Notes: a model not told the origin generated them from the sequence alone. A stretch of DNA of 13,052 nucleotides from Dehalococcoidia bacterium (GCA_030626915.1 DAOUTC010000020.1:1-13052), one strand, 5' to 3'. Counted from the stretch's first letter, positions 1-6,472 are shown. A program made the numbers and translations.

Positions 1-1
1 A

Positions 2-136
2 AAGGAGGGTATGGAGATAGCAGTCATAGGGGTTGCTGCCCCAGAGCCTTGGAAAAGGATACCCGAAGGATTTAATTGTTGGAAGTCTATATTGGAAAAA
101 CTAGGATATAGAGGCTCTTATATTCCATTAAAATAA
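2..136 (+). CDS. C-terminal end of an unidentified protein (partial, 5' end outside window)
   Basis: An open frame enters from the left edge and ends at TAA 134-136; the visible residues finish with ...LEKLGYRGSYIPLK. An in-frame ATG at 11 would give a 41-residue peptide starting MEIAVIGVAAPEPW. The purine-rich AAAGGAGG at 1-8 is only 2 bases from that ATG, too close for a normal ribosome-binding site, and no stop separates it from the window edge. I therefore read this as the tail of a longer gene. It ends 20 bases before the permease start on the same strand, so it is probably the preceding member of that operon. I do not recognise the family from so short a tail, and a genuine 41-residue peptide cannot be excluded. 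Confidence 0.5.
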   Translation, partial: KEGMEIAVIGVAAPEPWKRIPEGFNCWKSILEKLGYRGSYIPLK

Positions 137-156
137 AATAGGAGGTATAGAGAAAT

Positions 157-1524
157 ATGGAAAAGGTAGAAGAAGTTTGGCTCTGGGAAGATAAATTTGG
201 CGATTACGCCCTGGTACCTGTACCAAAGAAAGAGACCAGGTCTCTTCTTACCATGTTTTATACTTATACAGGTGTGTTGTGTTGTATCGCCGCGCTATGG
301 GGAGGGTCAGTGCTTGGCACACAGTTCTATCTCAAGGATGCGGTATGGGTTGCGGTTGCCGGTTCAGCGGTATTGTCTCTCATAGGGGGGCTTACTGCTC
401 CAATTGGTGGAGTTTCTAGATGTTCTACCTATGTAAATTTGAGGCCTGCGTTTGGAAACATAGGTTCGCAAGTATGGGGTACGGTTGTTTCCGGTATTCC
501 TGCCCTGGGTTGGTTCACTGTACAGACGTGGCTATTTGGCGTCATAATAAGCACCATTTTCCCCGAGGCACCGTGGGCCACTGTATTTGCTGCCTCAATA
601 TGGGGTGGCATACTAATGCTCATTACAGCCTATTTTGGTTTTAGAGGTCTGGCATTTTTCAGTTACTTAGCGGTACCTTTCTTTATGTTGCTGGCAGGCT
701 TCGGAGTCATGATAGGCGTGCAACAAGGAGGCGGGTTCGCCGGACTTGCCAGTATAAAACCAGCAAGCCCGGTTCCTTTTGGGGTAGGTGTGACAGAAGT
801 TGTGGGCATGTACGTTGTGGGAGCCATAATTACAGCTGATATTTGTCGCTATGCAAAAAAGATTTGGCATGGTGCTGCCGCATGGGTAATTCAACTTATG
901 TTTTTGCAGGTATACATGCTTTCAGGGGCAGCTATGATAACCCTGGTAACAGGTGAGGCAAATATTGCCGGGGCGTTACTTGCTGCCGGAGCCGGTATGG
1001 GTGCATTCCTGATGGCGATTCTAGGGCAATGGTCAACAAATGACAATAATATATATAGCACATCCCTAGCCATTAACCTGTGGGTACCCATTCAAAGGAA
1101 GTACATCGTCCTTATCGCCGGGGCAATAGGCGTAGCGCTAGCGGCAGTGATCGCACGTGTTTGGGGGGCGGCCATGGAGCCCTTCCAGGCATTCCTGATG
1201 CTGCTCGGAACGTTTTTGCCTGCGGCAGGTGGAGTTCTAATCGCTGACTTCTGGTTATACCGCTGGTACAAGGGAGAGCGCTTAAGGGAGAGATATCAGT
1301 TCCAGCCAGGCACCAAAGTTGCCAAGGTAAACTGGATTGGATGGTTTTCGGCTATCGTGGCAACGGTGCTGGGTAAATGGGCTATACCTGAAGGTGGGGG
1401 AATAATGTGCCTTAATTGCTTGCTACTTGGACTGGTGCTGTACATTGTAATTGCCATCGCATGCGACAAAGCTGGCGTAAAGATGGACCTGGGAGAACAC
1501 ATTATAGATAAGACAGGAGCGTGA
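157..1524 (+). CDS. NCS1-family permease (cytosine/purine/hydantoin type)
   Basis: Integral membrane transporter of the nucleobase:cation symporter-1 family, expected to import a nucleobase, hydantoin or related nitrogen heterocycle with H+ or Na+. The 455 residues are almost wholly hydrophobic with about 12 membrane segments, the usual family size. Family landmarks are visible: a charged N-terminal segment followed by TM1 (about 35-55), GWFTVQTW at 118-125 (CodB-like TM3 motif), ITADICRYAK at about 225-234 (the TAD-x-x-RYA motif), and QWSTNDNNIYS at 291-301 (WTTNDNNLYS in cytosine permeases). An SD-like AGGAGG at 140-145 precedes ATG 157. It lies between an upstream gene tail and a small membrane protein 6 bases downstream, so it is co-transcribed. 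The substrate is inferred only at class level; TNDNN favours a cytosine-permease-like branch. Family assignment is strong, specificity unknown. Confidence 0.9.
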   Translation: MEKVEEVWLWEDKFGDYALVPVPKKETRSLLTMFYTYTGVLCCIAALWGGSVLGTQFYLKDAVWVAVAGSAVLSLIGGLTAPIGGVSRCSTYVNLRPAFGNIGSQVWGTVVSGIPALGWFTVQTWLFGVIISTIFPEAPWATVFAASIWGGILMLITAYFGFRGLAFFSYLAVPFFMLLAGFGVMIGVQQGGGFAGLASIKPASPVPFGVGVTEVVGMYVVGAIITADICRYAKKIWHGAAAWVIQLMFLQVYMLSGAAMITLVTGEANIAGALLAAGAGMGAFLMAILGQWSTNDNNIYSTSLAINLWVPIQRKYIVLIAGAIGVALAAVIARVWGAAMEPFQAFLMLLGTFLPAAGGVLIADFWLYRWYKGERLRERYQFQPGTKVAKVNWIGWFSAIVATVLGKWAIPEGGGIMCLNCLLLGLVLYIVIAIACDKAGVKMDLGEHIIDKTGA

Positions 1525-1530
1525 TATAAA

Positions 1531-1929
1531 ATGAAATTCAAAAGATATGTCAAGATTTCCAGTGGCATAATTATGATTTTCCCCATTGTACTTTTGGTAT
1601 TGGCGGCCGTGGTATGGTCTCAAAACGTCTTTACCGGGATTGTCTATCTTGCGGTAGGTGTAATCCAGTTGGTAGGGATGGCATTGATATACCCGCGAAT
1701 TAGCAAGGAAGAAGATTTATGGGAGCTTGGCAATAAGTGCGTGCAACATAATTGGATTGCGCTCTCATTGGGGCTTACTGGATGTGCGATGTTTTTAGCT
1801 CCCTTCTTCGCAGTAGATTCTACGGCCATTCCATATATAGCATTTGCAGTTTGTCTACTTTCGGCTCTGCTGAGTATTTTCAACCTCTACAAGGCAGTAA
1901 AAGAGACAAGGGCACGACTGGTAGTATAA
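1531..1929 (+). CDS. Small four-helix membrane protein of unknown function
   Basis: A 132-residue protein with four clear hydrophobic segments at roughly 10-30, 36-53, 76-95 and 99-117, separated by a short charged loop (about 54-72, with KEEDLWELGNKC) and ending in a basic tail (KAVKETRARLVV). There is no cleavable signal peptide; segment 1 follows MKFKRYVK and should act as an anchor with a cytoplasmic N-terminus. Start ATG 1531 is supported by CAGGAG at 1514-1519 inside the end of the permease gene, with the permease stop 6 bases upstream, which implies translational coupling. I recognise no family. Tight linkage to the NCS1 transporter makes an accessory role possible, but nothing in the sequence shows this. 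Being real coding sequence is well supported by operon position and the regular helix pattern. Confidence 0.75.
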   Translation: MKFKRYVKISSGIIMIFPIVLLVLAAVVWSQNVFTGIVYLAVGVIQLVGMALIYPRISKEEDLWELGNKCVQHNWIALSLGLTGCAMFLAPFFAVDSTAIPYIAFAVCLLSALLSIFNLYKAVKETRARLVV

Positions 1930-1962
1930 ATCGCCCTTTCCTTGGGCACATGGGGGATTTAG

Positions 1963-2478
1963 GTGAAGACTTTTGACGCCATAAGAGGAAGAAGAAGCGT
2001 AAGAAGCTACACAGATAGGAAAATACCCAGGGAGCACCTTGGAAAGATAATGGAGGCTGCAATCTGGTCTCCATCTGGAAGCAATGCTCAAGCATGGGAA
2101 TTCATTGTTGTAGAAGATGACGATGACATTAAAAAGATAAAGACTTTCTCGCCAGGGATATTTGGCAACCCGGCAGCGATAATAATCGTCTGCCGGGACT
2201 TGAAAAGAGCATACGAGCTTTGTGGTGAACTCGGCAGAGATATACTGTCTGTAATGGATATCTCAATGGCCAGTCAGAATATCATGCTGGCAGCCTATGA
2301 CCTTGGGATTGGCTCTTGCGCTGTACGGTCTTTTGGAATAAGTGCCATAAAGAGGTTATATGACCTACCAGAGCACATAAATCCAGAACTACTCATCACA
2401 TTAGGCTATCCTGAAGAGACACCAAAACCACCAAAGAGAAGGGAAATCAATGAAGTCGTCCAGTGGCATAATAGATAA
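1963..2478 (+). CDS. Nitroreductase-family FMN oxidoreductase
   Basis: Compact 171-residue member of the nitroreductase fold: a homodimeric, FMN-binding, NAD(P)H-dependent oxidoreductase of the cytoplasm. N-terminal RRSVRSY (10-16) is the FMN-phosphate-binding Arg-Arg-Ser motif, SPSGSNAQAWEF (36-47) is the second flavin loop, and the C-terminal half has the GIGSCAV segment (115-121) and the terminal GYP (148-150) typical of the family. Translation starts at GTG 1963, preceded by TGGGGG at 1951-1956; no ATG lies near the conserved N-terminus, so GTG is required to keep the RRSVR motif. It is 33 bases after the membrane protein and overlaps the next gene by 29 bases. Physiological substrates of this family cannot be read from sequence; they include nitroaromatics, quinones, flavins and heterocycle ring reduction. 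In this operon a reductive or dehydrogenating step on the imported compound is plausible inference. Confidence 0.9.
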   Translation: MKTFDAIRGRRSVRSYTDRKIPREHLGKIMEAAIWSPSGSNAQAWEFIVVEDDDDIKKIKTFSPGIFGNPAAIIIVCRDLKRAYELCGELGRDILSVMDISMASQNIMLAAYDLGIGSCAVRSFGISAIKRLYDLPEHINPELLITLGYPEETPKPPKRREINEVVQWHNR

Positions 2479-2770
2479 AGGCGAGTTAAAAAGTGATTTC
2501 TTTAACCTGCTCGCCTTTTTGGTAACCTCAGCAAGGAACTGCGTTGAAGAGCCAAAGCTATACGGACCATTCAGATTGATCGATGGGGCGAGCAGATTGA
2601 TTGGAATTCTTGAAGGAGCGGGTATAGCAGATGAATTCTTTATAGGCATAAGGAAGAAAATAGATGGTGGGAAATATTCTGTAATGAGTGATAAAGACAA
2701 ATTCATTAAGTTTCTAGACGACTTAACTTTGGATTTTGCCGATAAACTGAAAAACAAAGGAGGTGTATAG
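2450..2770 (+). CDS. DUF6092-like small helical protein
   Basis: A 106-residue, predominantly alpha-helical soluble protein. The central segment LLAFLVTSARNCVEEPKLYGPFRLIDGASRLI resembles, from memory, the DUF6092 family, in which a LVTSAR...EP..YGP.RL.D pattern is conserved; this match was not tested by search. ATG 2450 lies inside the last codons of the nitroreductase gene, in another frame, with AGAAGGGAA at about 2437-2445 as a possible SD. The 29-base overlap argues for translational coupling. The stop TAG (2768-2770) sits 1 base before the next gene's ATG and inside its spacer after the SD. No catalytic motif is visible. Family members are uncharacterised as far as I know. The consistent four-gene packing suggests it assists either the nitroreductase or the downstream metalloenzyme, but the sequence itself does not show this. 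Confidence 0.7.
   Translation: MKSSSGIIDKGELKSDFFNLLAFLVTSARNCVEEPKLYGPFRLIDGASRLIGILEGAGIADEFFIGIRKKIDGGKYSVMSDKDKFIKFLDDLTLDFADKLKNKGGV
2757..2765 (+). promoter_or_regulatory. Strong Shine-Dalgarno deciding the M29-like start
   Basis: AAAGGAGGT is a near-perfect anti-SD match positioned for ATG 2772 rather than for the in-frame GTG 2763, which it overlaps. It also covers the last codons of the DUF6092-like gene (KNKGGV), so initiation here is probably coupled to translation of that gene. Confidence 0.75.
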
Positions 2771-2771
2771 C

Positions 2772-3812
2772 ATGGTGGAGAAGGGAAAAATTGAGCCAGG
2801 CGTGATAAATATGCTCAAGGTGAATATGGGCGTTAAAAGTAGCGAGAGGCTACTTGTAGTCACAGATGTACCCACCACCGAAGAGTGGGTAAAGAAACAA
2901 AGCAAAGAACTTGGTGAAATGATGGAAAGGTCTCTCCTTGCCAAGATGGTGAGCGAGATAGCGGGTGAAAAATTCCCACAGTGTACGGTGCAATTTTACG
3001 CCTACCCATCTGTAGGAAGGCATGGCACAGAACCTGGAAAAGAAGTGGAAGAAAAAATGAAGAAAGCCGATGTAGCAGTGGCTATAACCAGCTATTCACT
3101 TTCTCATACAGAAGCACGAGAGAATGCCACCAAATCGGGGACTCGCATTGCCAGCATGCCGCTGTTCATTCCTGAGATGTTCTACCCCGGAGGGCCAATG
3201 GCAGCAGACTTCACAAAGATACATCAGGAATGCCAGAAAATAGCCAAACTGGTGGACCAAGCAGGGGAAGTCACCTTAACCTCTCCAGGTGGCACAGAGC
3301 TAAAATACAGCCTGGAAGGAAGGAAGGGATTAATCGATGATGGTATATTTACCGAAAAAGGTGCCTTTGGGAATCTACCTGCTGGCGAGGTTTATACTGT
3401 GCCTCTAGAGGGGACAGCGAATGGAAATCTGGTTGTGGAAAAAGGATGGTATGCAGAGCTGACAGAAAATATGATTTTTACTTTTAAAGATGGGCAGGTG
3501 GTAGAAGTTATCGGTGGAGGCAAGGTAGGAAATGATTTTAGAGAAATGCTAGCCTGCGAGAAAAATGAGGAACCTTATCTCTCTCGTAGAAATTGCGCTG
3601 AACAGGGTATTGGCACGAATCCAAACGCCAGACGTCCCGACAACCTGCTCGAAGCTGAAAAAATAAGGGAAACAGTTCATATCGCCATAGGGGACAGTTC
3701 TCACATGGGGGGCAAGGTATCAGCAGACCTGCATCAAGACTTTGTGATTCCAAAACCAACACTGAAATTTGATGGCAAAATAATCCTGAAGGATGGGAAA
3801 ATCACAGCTTAG
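2772..3812 (+). CDS. M29/COG2309-type metalloaminopeptidase-like protein
   Basis: 346-residue cytoplasmic protein of the aminopeptidase T (MEROPS M29, COG2309) group, whose members are dinuclear-metal peptidases or, in the NicX branch, Fe(II) ring-cleaving 2,5-dihydroxypyridine dioxygenases. Metal-ligand motifs, numbered from ATG 2772: Glu206 in NLPAGEVYTVP, Glu277 in CAEQGIGTNPNA, His303 in TVHIAIGDSSHMGG, and His321/Asp323 in LHQDFVI. Retention of Glu277, where NicX has a His, favours the peptidase-type site, though the substrate may not be a peptide. The start is set at ATG 2772 because AAAGGAGGTG (2757-2765) is an ideal SD 6-7 bases upstream; the in-frame GTG at 2763 lies inside that SD. 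It is the last gene of the plus-strand operon, convergent with the HAD gene 21 bases away. Confidence 0.85.
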   Translation: MVEKGKIEPGVINMLKVNMGVKSSERLLVVTDVPTTEEWVKKQSKELGEMMERSLLAKMVSEIAGEKFPQCTVQFYAYPSVGRHGTEPGKEVEEKMKKADVAVAITSYSLSHTEARENATKSGTRIASMPLFIPEMFYPGGPMAADFTKIHQECQKIAKLVDQAGEVTLTSPGGTELKYSLEGRKGLIDDGIFTEKGAFGNLPAGEVYTVPLEGTANGNLVVEKGWYAELTENMIFTFKDGQVVEVIGGGKVGNDFREMLACEKNEEPYLSRRNCAEQGIGTNPNARRPDNLLEAEKIRETVHIAIGDSSHMGGKVSADLHQDFVIPKPTLKFDGKIILKDGKITA

Positions 3813-3841
3813 GATTCCCTTTGATTATCACGGCTAAGCTG
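3805..3841. terminator. Inverted repeat across the convergent gene ends, possible weak bidirectional terminator
   Basis: CAGCTTAG (3805-3812) and CTAAGCTG (3834-3841) are perfect 8-bp inverted copies around a 21-base loop. Each arm contains the stop codon of one of the two convergent genes, so both reading frames end in the same GCT-TAG. There is no T-tract on either strand and the loop is long, so function as an intrinsic terminator is doubtful; the symmetry is nevertheless exact. Confidence 0.3.
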
Positions 3842-4526
3842 AGAGAAGGTGTTTTAGCTGAGTTAAATCAGCCAGAGACTCTTGATGATTGCCCCCCACC
3901 CTATCAATATGGAAAGCATGGATGCCAACCTGCTTGGGATTAAGAAAATCAAATTGCCAGTTATCACCCACATGGACAACCTGACCGGGCTTGACATTCA
4001 TTTCTCCGCACACTTGAAGATAAAAGTCGGGTGTCTTTAATTGCCTATAGTGCGAGATGGAAGAAAAAACATGAGCAAAATAAGGCTCTACATCCCGCAA
4101 CAAATAATGCAGCAACTCCAATGGCGTGCCTGAGGCGATAATTAGCCTGTATTGACTATCCAATGAGGAAAGGATATCGATTATCTCAGGATAATAAGAT
4201 ACTTTATCCTGGCAGCTTTGTATCACTGGCTCAGAAGCGCCTAAGTGCAAATGCCTAAACCAGAAGTTTATATCATACCATTCTTGTCTCTGTTCACCGA
4301 TTTTGTCATACTCCATGGCAACAATTTTCTTAGCCTGGGCAAGCTCAATACCATTCTTTTGACTATAAAAAGCTGGGATAGCCTCATGCCAAACAGCATG
4401 GCTGAAGGCAGGCGTCACCAGCGTTCCCTCAGCATCAAAGGAGATTACTTTGACACAACTCTGAAGAATTTCTTTTTTCAGGAAACCCCAATTAATTTGG
4501 CTCATCTGAATGGCTAATGTTAGCAT
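3834..4526 (-). CDS. HAD-superfamily hydrolase-like protein
   Basis: A 230-residue haloacid-dehalogenase-fold protein with a helical cap after motif I, of the HDHD3/REG-2-like or phosphatase type. Motif I is FDAEGTL with nucleophile Asp31. Motif II is IIASGT (Ser132), motif III is the Lys164 of QLKTPDFYL, and motif IV is GDNWQFD (Asp188 and Asp193). The second residue of the DxD pair, normally the general acid/base Asp, is Glu33 here, which may change activity. The start could be ATG 4526 or the in-frame ATG 4505; neither has a Shine-Dalgarno. A promoter-like TTGCTA/TAGACT pair would start RNA about 8 bases before 4526, so I kept that start. It is divergent from the small basic ORF and Mth938-like genes over a 65-bp spacer. 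The substrate is unknown. Confidence 0.85.
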   Translation of the reverse strand: MLTLAIQMSQINWGFLKKEILQSCVKVISFDAEGTLVTPAFSHAVWHEAIPAFYSQKNGIELAQAKKIVAMEYDKIGEQRQEWYDINFWFRHLHLGASEPVIQSCQDKVSYYPEIIDILSSLDSQYRLIIASGTPLELLHYLLRDVEPYFAHVFSSISHYRQLKTPDFYLQVCGEMNVKPGQVVHVGDNWQFDFLNPKQVGIHAFHIDRVGGNHQESLADLTQLKHLLSA

Positions 4527-4540
4527 GATTAGAAGCTGGA

Positions 4541-4577
4541 AGTCTATTTGCTAATTTATGTTTAGCAAAGGTAAAAT
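4541..4577. promoter_or_regulatory. Divergent promoter region with a 21-bp palindrome
   Basis: TTGCTAA (4548-4554) and TTAGCAA (4562-4568) form a perfect inverted repeat with a 7-base centre. Each arm doubles as a -35-like box. Rightward, TTGCTA (4548-4553) is 18 bases from TAAAAT (4572-4577). Leftward, TTGCTA (4568-4563) is 16 bases from TAGACT (4546-4541). Both would start transcripts about 8 bases before the flanking ATGs at 4592 and 4526. The palindrome may be an operator shared by both directions; the protein that binds it is not visible here. Confidence 0.4.
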
Positions 4578-4591
4578 AGCCTGAGGGAATT

Positions 4592-4711
4592 ATGGCGAAA
4601 GGATTTTTGAACTTAAACCGCTTCAAACATGGCAGAGCGATAAAGCAAGATAGTAAACAAAAAGCCAAGCTGCAAAATGCCCAGAAAGTCAGAGGAAAAC
4701 GGAGGTGGTGA
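4592..4711 (+). CDS. Small basic protein, 39 residues, hypothetical
   Basis: ATG 4592 to TGA 4709-4711 encodes 39 residues starting MAKGFLNLNRFKHGRAIKQ and ending GKRRW. It has 14 Lys/Arg and one acidic residue (Asp20), so it is strongly basic, as in small nucleic-acid- or ribosome-associated peptides. GAGGGA at 4583-4588 is only 3 bases from the ATG and may be an SD or simply leader sequence. Its stop is 6 bases before the Mth938-like ATG and lies between that gene's GGAGG (4701-4705) and its start, a layout typical of coupled genes. I know no family for it. It could instead be untranslated leader of the downstream gene; composition and position favour real coding only moderately. Confidence 0.4.
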   Translation: MAKGFLNLNRFKHGRAIKQDSKQKAKLQNAQKVRGKRRW

Positions 4712-4717
4712 GATTTT

Positions 4718-5077
4718 ATGGCTAAAATAGATAAACTTAGCTTTGGCTCTATAATCATCGAGGGTAAGAAATATCGTCGGGATGTGCTGATTTTTGCCGA
4801 TGGCACAGTAAAGAAAAGAAAGGGTGGCTTCTTGATGTTCGGTAGTCACAATATCAAGAAGGAGGAAATTGAAGAACTAACCCGGGGCGAGCCTGAAACA
4901 ATAGTCATCGGCACTGGCACCGATGGCAAGGCTTATCTAGCTCCGGATGTAGAAAGCTGGGCCAAGGAAAGAAGTCTAAGTCTGATAGTTCAGCCGTCTC
5001 ATGAGGCTGTAGCCAAGCTAAACGAGCTTATAAAACAGAAAAAAAAGGTCGCTGCTCTTATCCACATAACCTGCTAA
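4718..5077 (+). CDS. Mth938-like domain protein (DUF498 / NDUFAF3-like)
   Basis: 119-residue single-domain protein of the Mth938/DUF498 fold, related to the eukaryotic complex I assembly factor NDUFAF3; prokaryotic members have no settled biochemical function. The family pattern is evident: FGSIIIEGKKYRRDVLIFADG near residues 9-29, the HNIKKEEIEEL stretch at about 44-54, ETIVIGTGTDGKAYL (about 60-74), and the C-terminal KKVAALIHITC matching the conserved aaxLHxTC end. ATG 4718 has GGAGG at 4701-4705, 12 bases upstream, a slightly long spacing. It probably shares a transcript with the 39-residue ORF and is convergent with elp3, with only 6 bases between the stops and therefore no room for a terminator. 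No respiratory-complex gene is nearby, so a complex I role cannot be inferred. Confidence 0.9.
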   Translation: MAKIDKLSFGSIIIEGKKYRRDVLIFADGTVKKRKGGFLMFGSHNIKKEEIEELTRGEPETIVIGTGTDGKAYLAPDVESWAKERSLSLIVQPSHEAVAKLNELIKQKKKVAALIHITC

Positions 5078-5083
5078 CTAAAT

Positions 5084-6442
5084 CTAAAGCTCCTTGACCA
5101 TGTAGGCGCCCCCCAGGATATAGCCAAGTGAGCGGTAATACTCTCTACTGCCAACACCACTTAAAACGCTCAGCTTGCCAACAAGGAATTCCTCTTTGGC
5201 AATTCTCGCCGCCTCTCGAAGCAACTTTTCCCCCAAACCACGATGCTGCGCAGCTTGACCTCGCCTTTCTCCCAGAGGAACCTCAGAACCAAAAATATGC
5301 AGTTCTCTGATAAGAGCCAAGTTGCCATTGCCCAAGGAAGGCTTAATTCTCATCCTCAACAGGCCAAATAAAGTCTCATTGGCATCCTCATAGGAAAGAA
5401 AGACTTCTCTCCCGCCATAAGTTTCGTAGTCCACCCTGGTTAGCTCAGGTTGGCCAATTGGCCAACCATCCCTCAGCCTATGCCCATATTCCCGACACCG
5501 AATACATTTACAGTGGAGGCCCAGCTCGTTCATCCGCTTCCTGATACTCCCCCTCAGCGCCAGGTCCCTGCAACCAGCAATGATAAATTTAGCGGGGATA
5601 TCCCGCATCAGCCTGGGAACTCTTACATACTTGGGAATCAAGGTTTTGATATCCACAAGCAGGTCTATCATCTCCTCATCCCCGTAAGGTTGGTAGCGAC
5701 CATCCCGATACCAGTTTTCCAGCTCACTTCCTGCGACTACCAGGGTAGGGTAAAGTTTAAGCCCATCGGGGCGAAAATATTCATCATCAAACAATTTTCG
5801 CGATAGCTCCAGGTCATGCTCCGGAACTGAGCCAGGCAAACCGGGCATCCAATGATAGTAAACCTTAAAACCATAATCTCTTAGCAATCTAGTGGCAGAG
5901 ATAACCTCAGCTACTCCATGACCTCTCCTGGTTAGACGATGGATGTCATCATCCAGCGTCTGTACCCCAATCTCCACCCTGGTAGTGCCAAAATAAAGCA
6001 TTCTCTTTATCTCCTCCTCCCCACACCAATCAGGCCTGGTCTCAATGCATAGTCCCACACAGCGGTGCTCAGCGGTTTCATTCAATTTCTTGGCTGCTTC
6101 TAAATCAGTAGAGGAAACGCCATTGAGGGCATCATAGCAATCCTTGATAAATTGGTACTGATACTCTTGAGGGTAAGCCAGGAAGGTGCCTCCCATAATA
6201 ATGAGCTCCACTTTGTCCTCAGCATGCCCCATATCAGCCAATGTCTTGAGCCTAAACTCCACCTGCCTTCCAGGCTCAAAGTTACATTTCCTGGCCCGCA
6301 AAACTGCTGGAGATTCTATAGTATAGCTCTTTGGTGCCCCAGGTGAGTCAGGGCAGTAGACGCACTTGCCAGGGCAAGAAAAGGGTTTGGCCATAACCGC
6401 CACCGGCGTTACCCCTGAAATAGTCCGAGTTACCTTTTTCAT
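5084..6442 (-). CDS. elp3: Elp3, tRNA U34 carboxymethyltransferase (radical SAM + GNAT)
   Basis: Stand-alone bacterial Elp3 that uses SAM radical chemistry and acetyl-CoA to form 5-carboxymethyluridine (cm5U) at wobble position 34 of tRNAs. Its 452 residues lack the long N-terminal extension of eukaryotic and many archaeal proteins, like the short Dehalococcoides type. In order: TRTISGVTPVAVM (5-17); CPGKCVYC with 4Fe-4S ligands Cys23, Cys27, Cys30 (Cx3Cx2C, not the Cx4Cx2C or Cx9Cx2C of longer homologues); KVELIIMGGTF (77-87); IETRPDWC (133-140); RLMRDIPAKFIIAGC (277-291); a zinc-type cluster with Cys291, Cys311, Cys313, Cys316; then a C-terminal acetyltransferase domain with QHRGLG (399-404, acetyl-CoA loop) and YYRSLGY (435-441). 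ATG 6442 has no Shine-Dalgarno. It is divergent, 30 bases away, from a Trm9-type methyltransferase that would act on its product. Confidence 0.96.
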   Translation of the reverse strand: MKKVTRTISGVTPVAVMAKPFSCPGKCVYCPDSPGAPKSYTIESPAVLRARKCNFEPGRQVEFRLKTLADMGHAEDKVELIIMGGTFLAYPQEYQYQFIKDCYDALNGVSSTDLEAAKKLNETAEHRCVGLCIETRPDWCGEEEIKRMLYFGTTRVEIGVQTLDDDIHRLTRRGHGVAEVISATRLLRDYGFKVYYHWMPGLPGSVPEHDLELSRKLFDDEYFRPDGLKLYPTLVVAGSELENWYRDGRYQPYGDEEMIDLLVDIKTLIPKYVRVPRLMRDIPAKFIIAGCRDLALRGSIRKRMNELGLHCKCIRCREYGHRLRDGWPIGQPELTRVDYETYGGREVFLSYEDANETLFGLLRMRIKPSLGNGNLALIRELHIFGSEVPLGERRGQAAQHRGLGEKLLREAARIAKEEFLVGKLSVLSGVGSREYYRSLGYILGGAYMVKEL

Positions 6443-6472
6443 GTTACACTACAGTTTAGCAGAGCTTATTCT
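6443..6472. promoter_or_regulatory. 30-bp divergent spacer between elp3 and the Trm9-like gene
   Basis: The spacer is too short for two separate promoters with leaders, and neither start codon has a Shine-Dalgarno. On the minus strand TAAACT sits 10 bases before the elp3 ATG, with a weak TTGTGG 18 bases further up, inside the divergent gene. On the plus strand the best -10-like box is TACACT at 6445-6450, with no good -35. Promoters therefore probably overlap and transcripts may be almost leaderless, which would link expression of the two genes. Confidence 0.3.

Noticed and set aside
1931..1946. Hairpin GCCC-TTTCCTT-GGGC as a terminator before the nitroreductase gene
   Set aside because: There are only 4 base pairs with no T-tract, and the genes on either side look co-transcribed.
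2401..2757. 118-residue minus-strand open frame
   Set aside because: It is antisense to the nitroreductase end and the DUF6092-like gene, which fit the operon with sensible start signals.
2763..2771. GTG start adding three residues to the M29-like protein
   Set aside because: GTG 2763 lies inside the AAAGGAGGTG ribosome-binding site, which is ideally spaced for ATG 2772.
2772..3812. NicX-type 2,5-dihydroxypyridine dioxygenase
   Set aside because: The H-x-D and one His are shared, but where NicX (as recalled) has its other metal His, this protein has Glu277 in AEQGIGTNP, as in aminopeptidase T; the ring-cleavage label is not supported.
5450..5806. 118-residue plus-strand open frame
   Set aside because: It is entirely antisense to elp3, proline-rich, and has no SD or recognisable motif; elp3 is unambiguous on the other strand.
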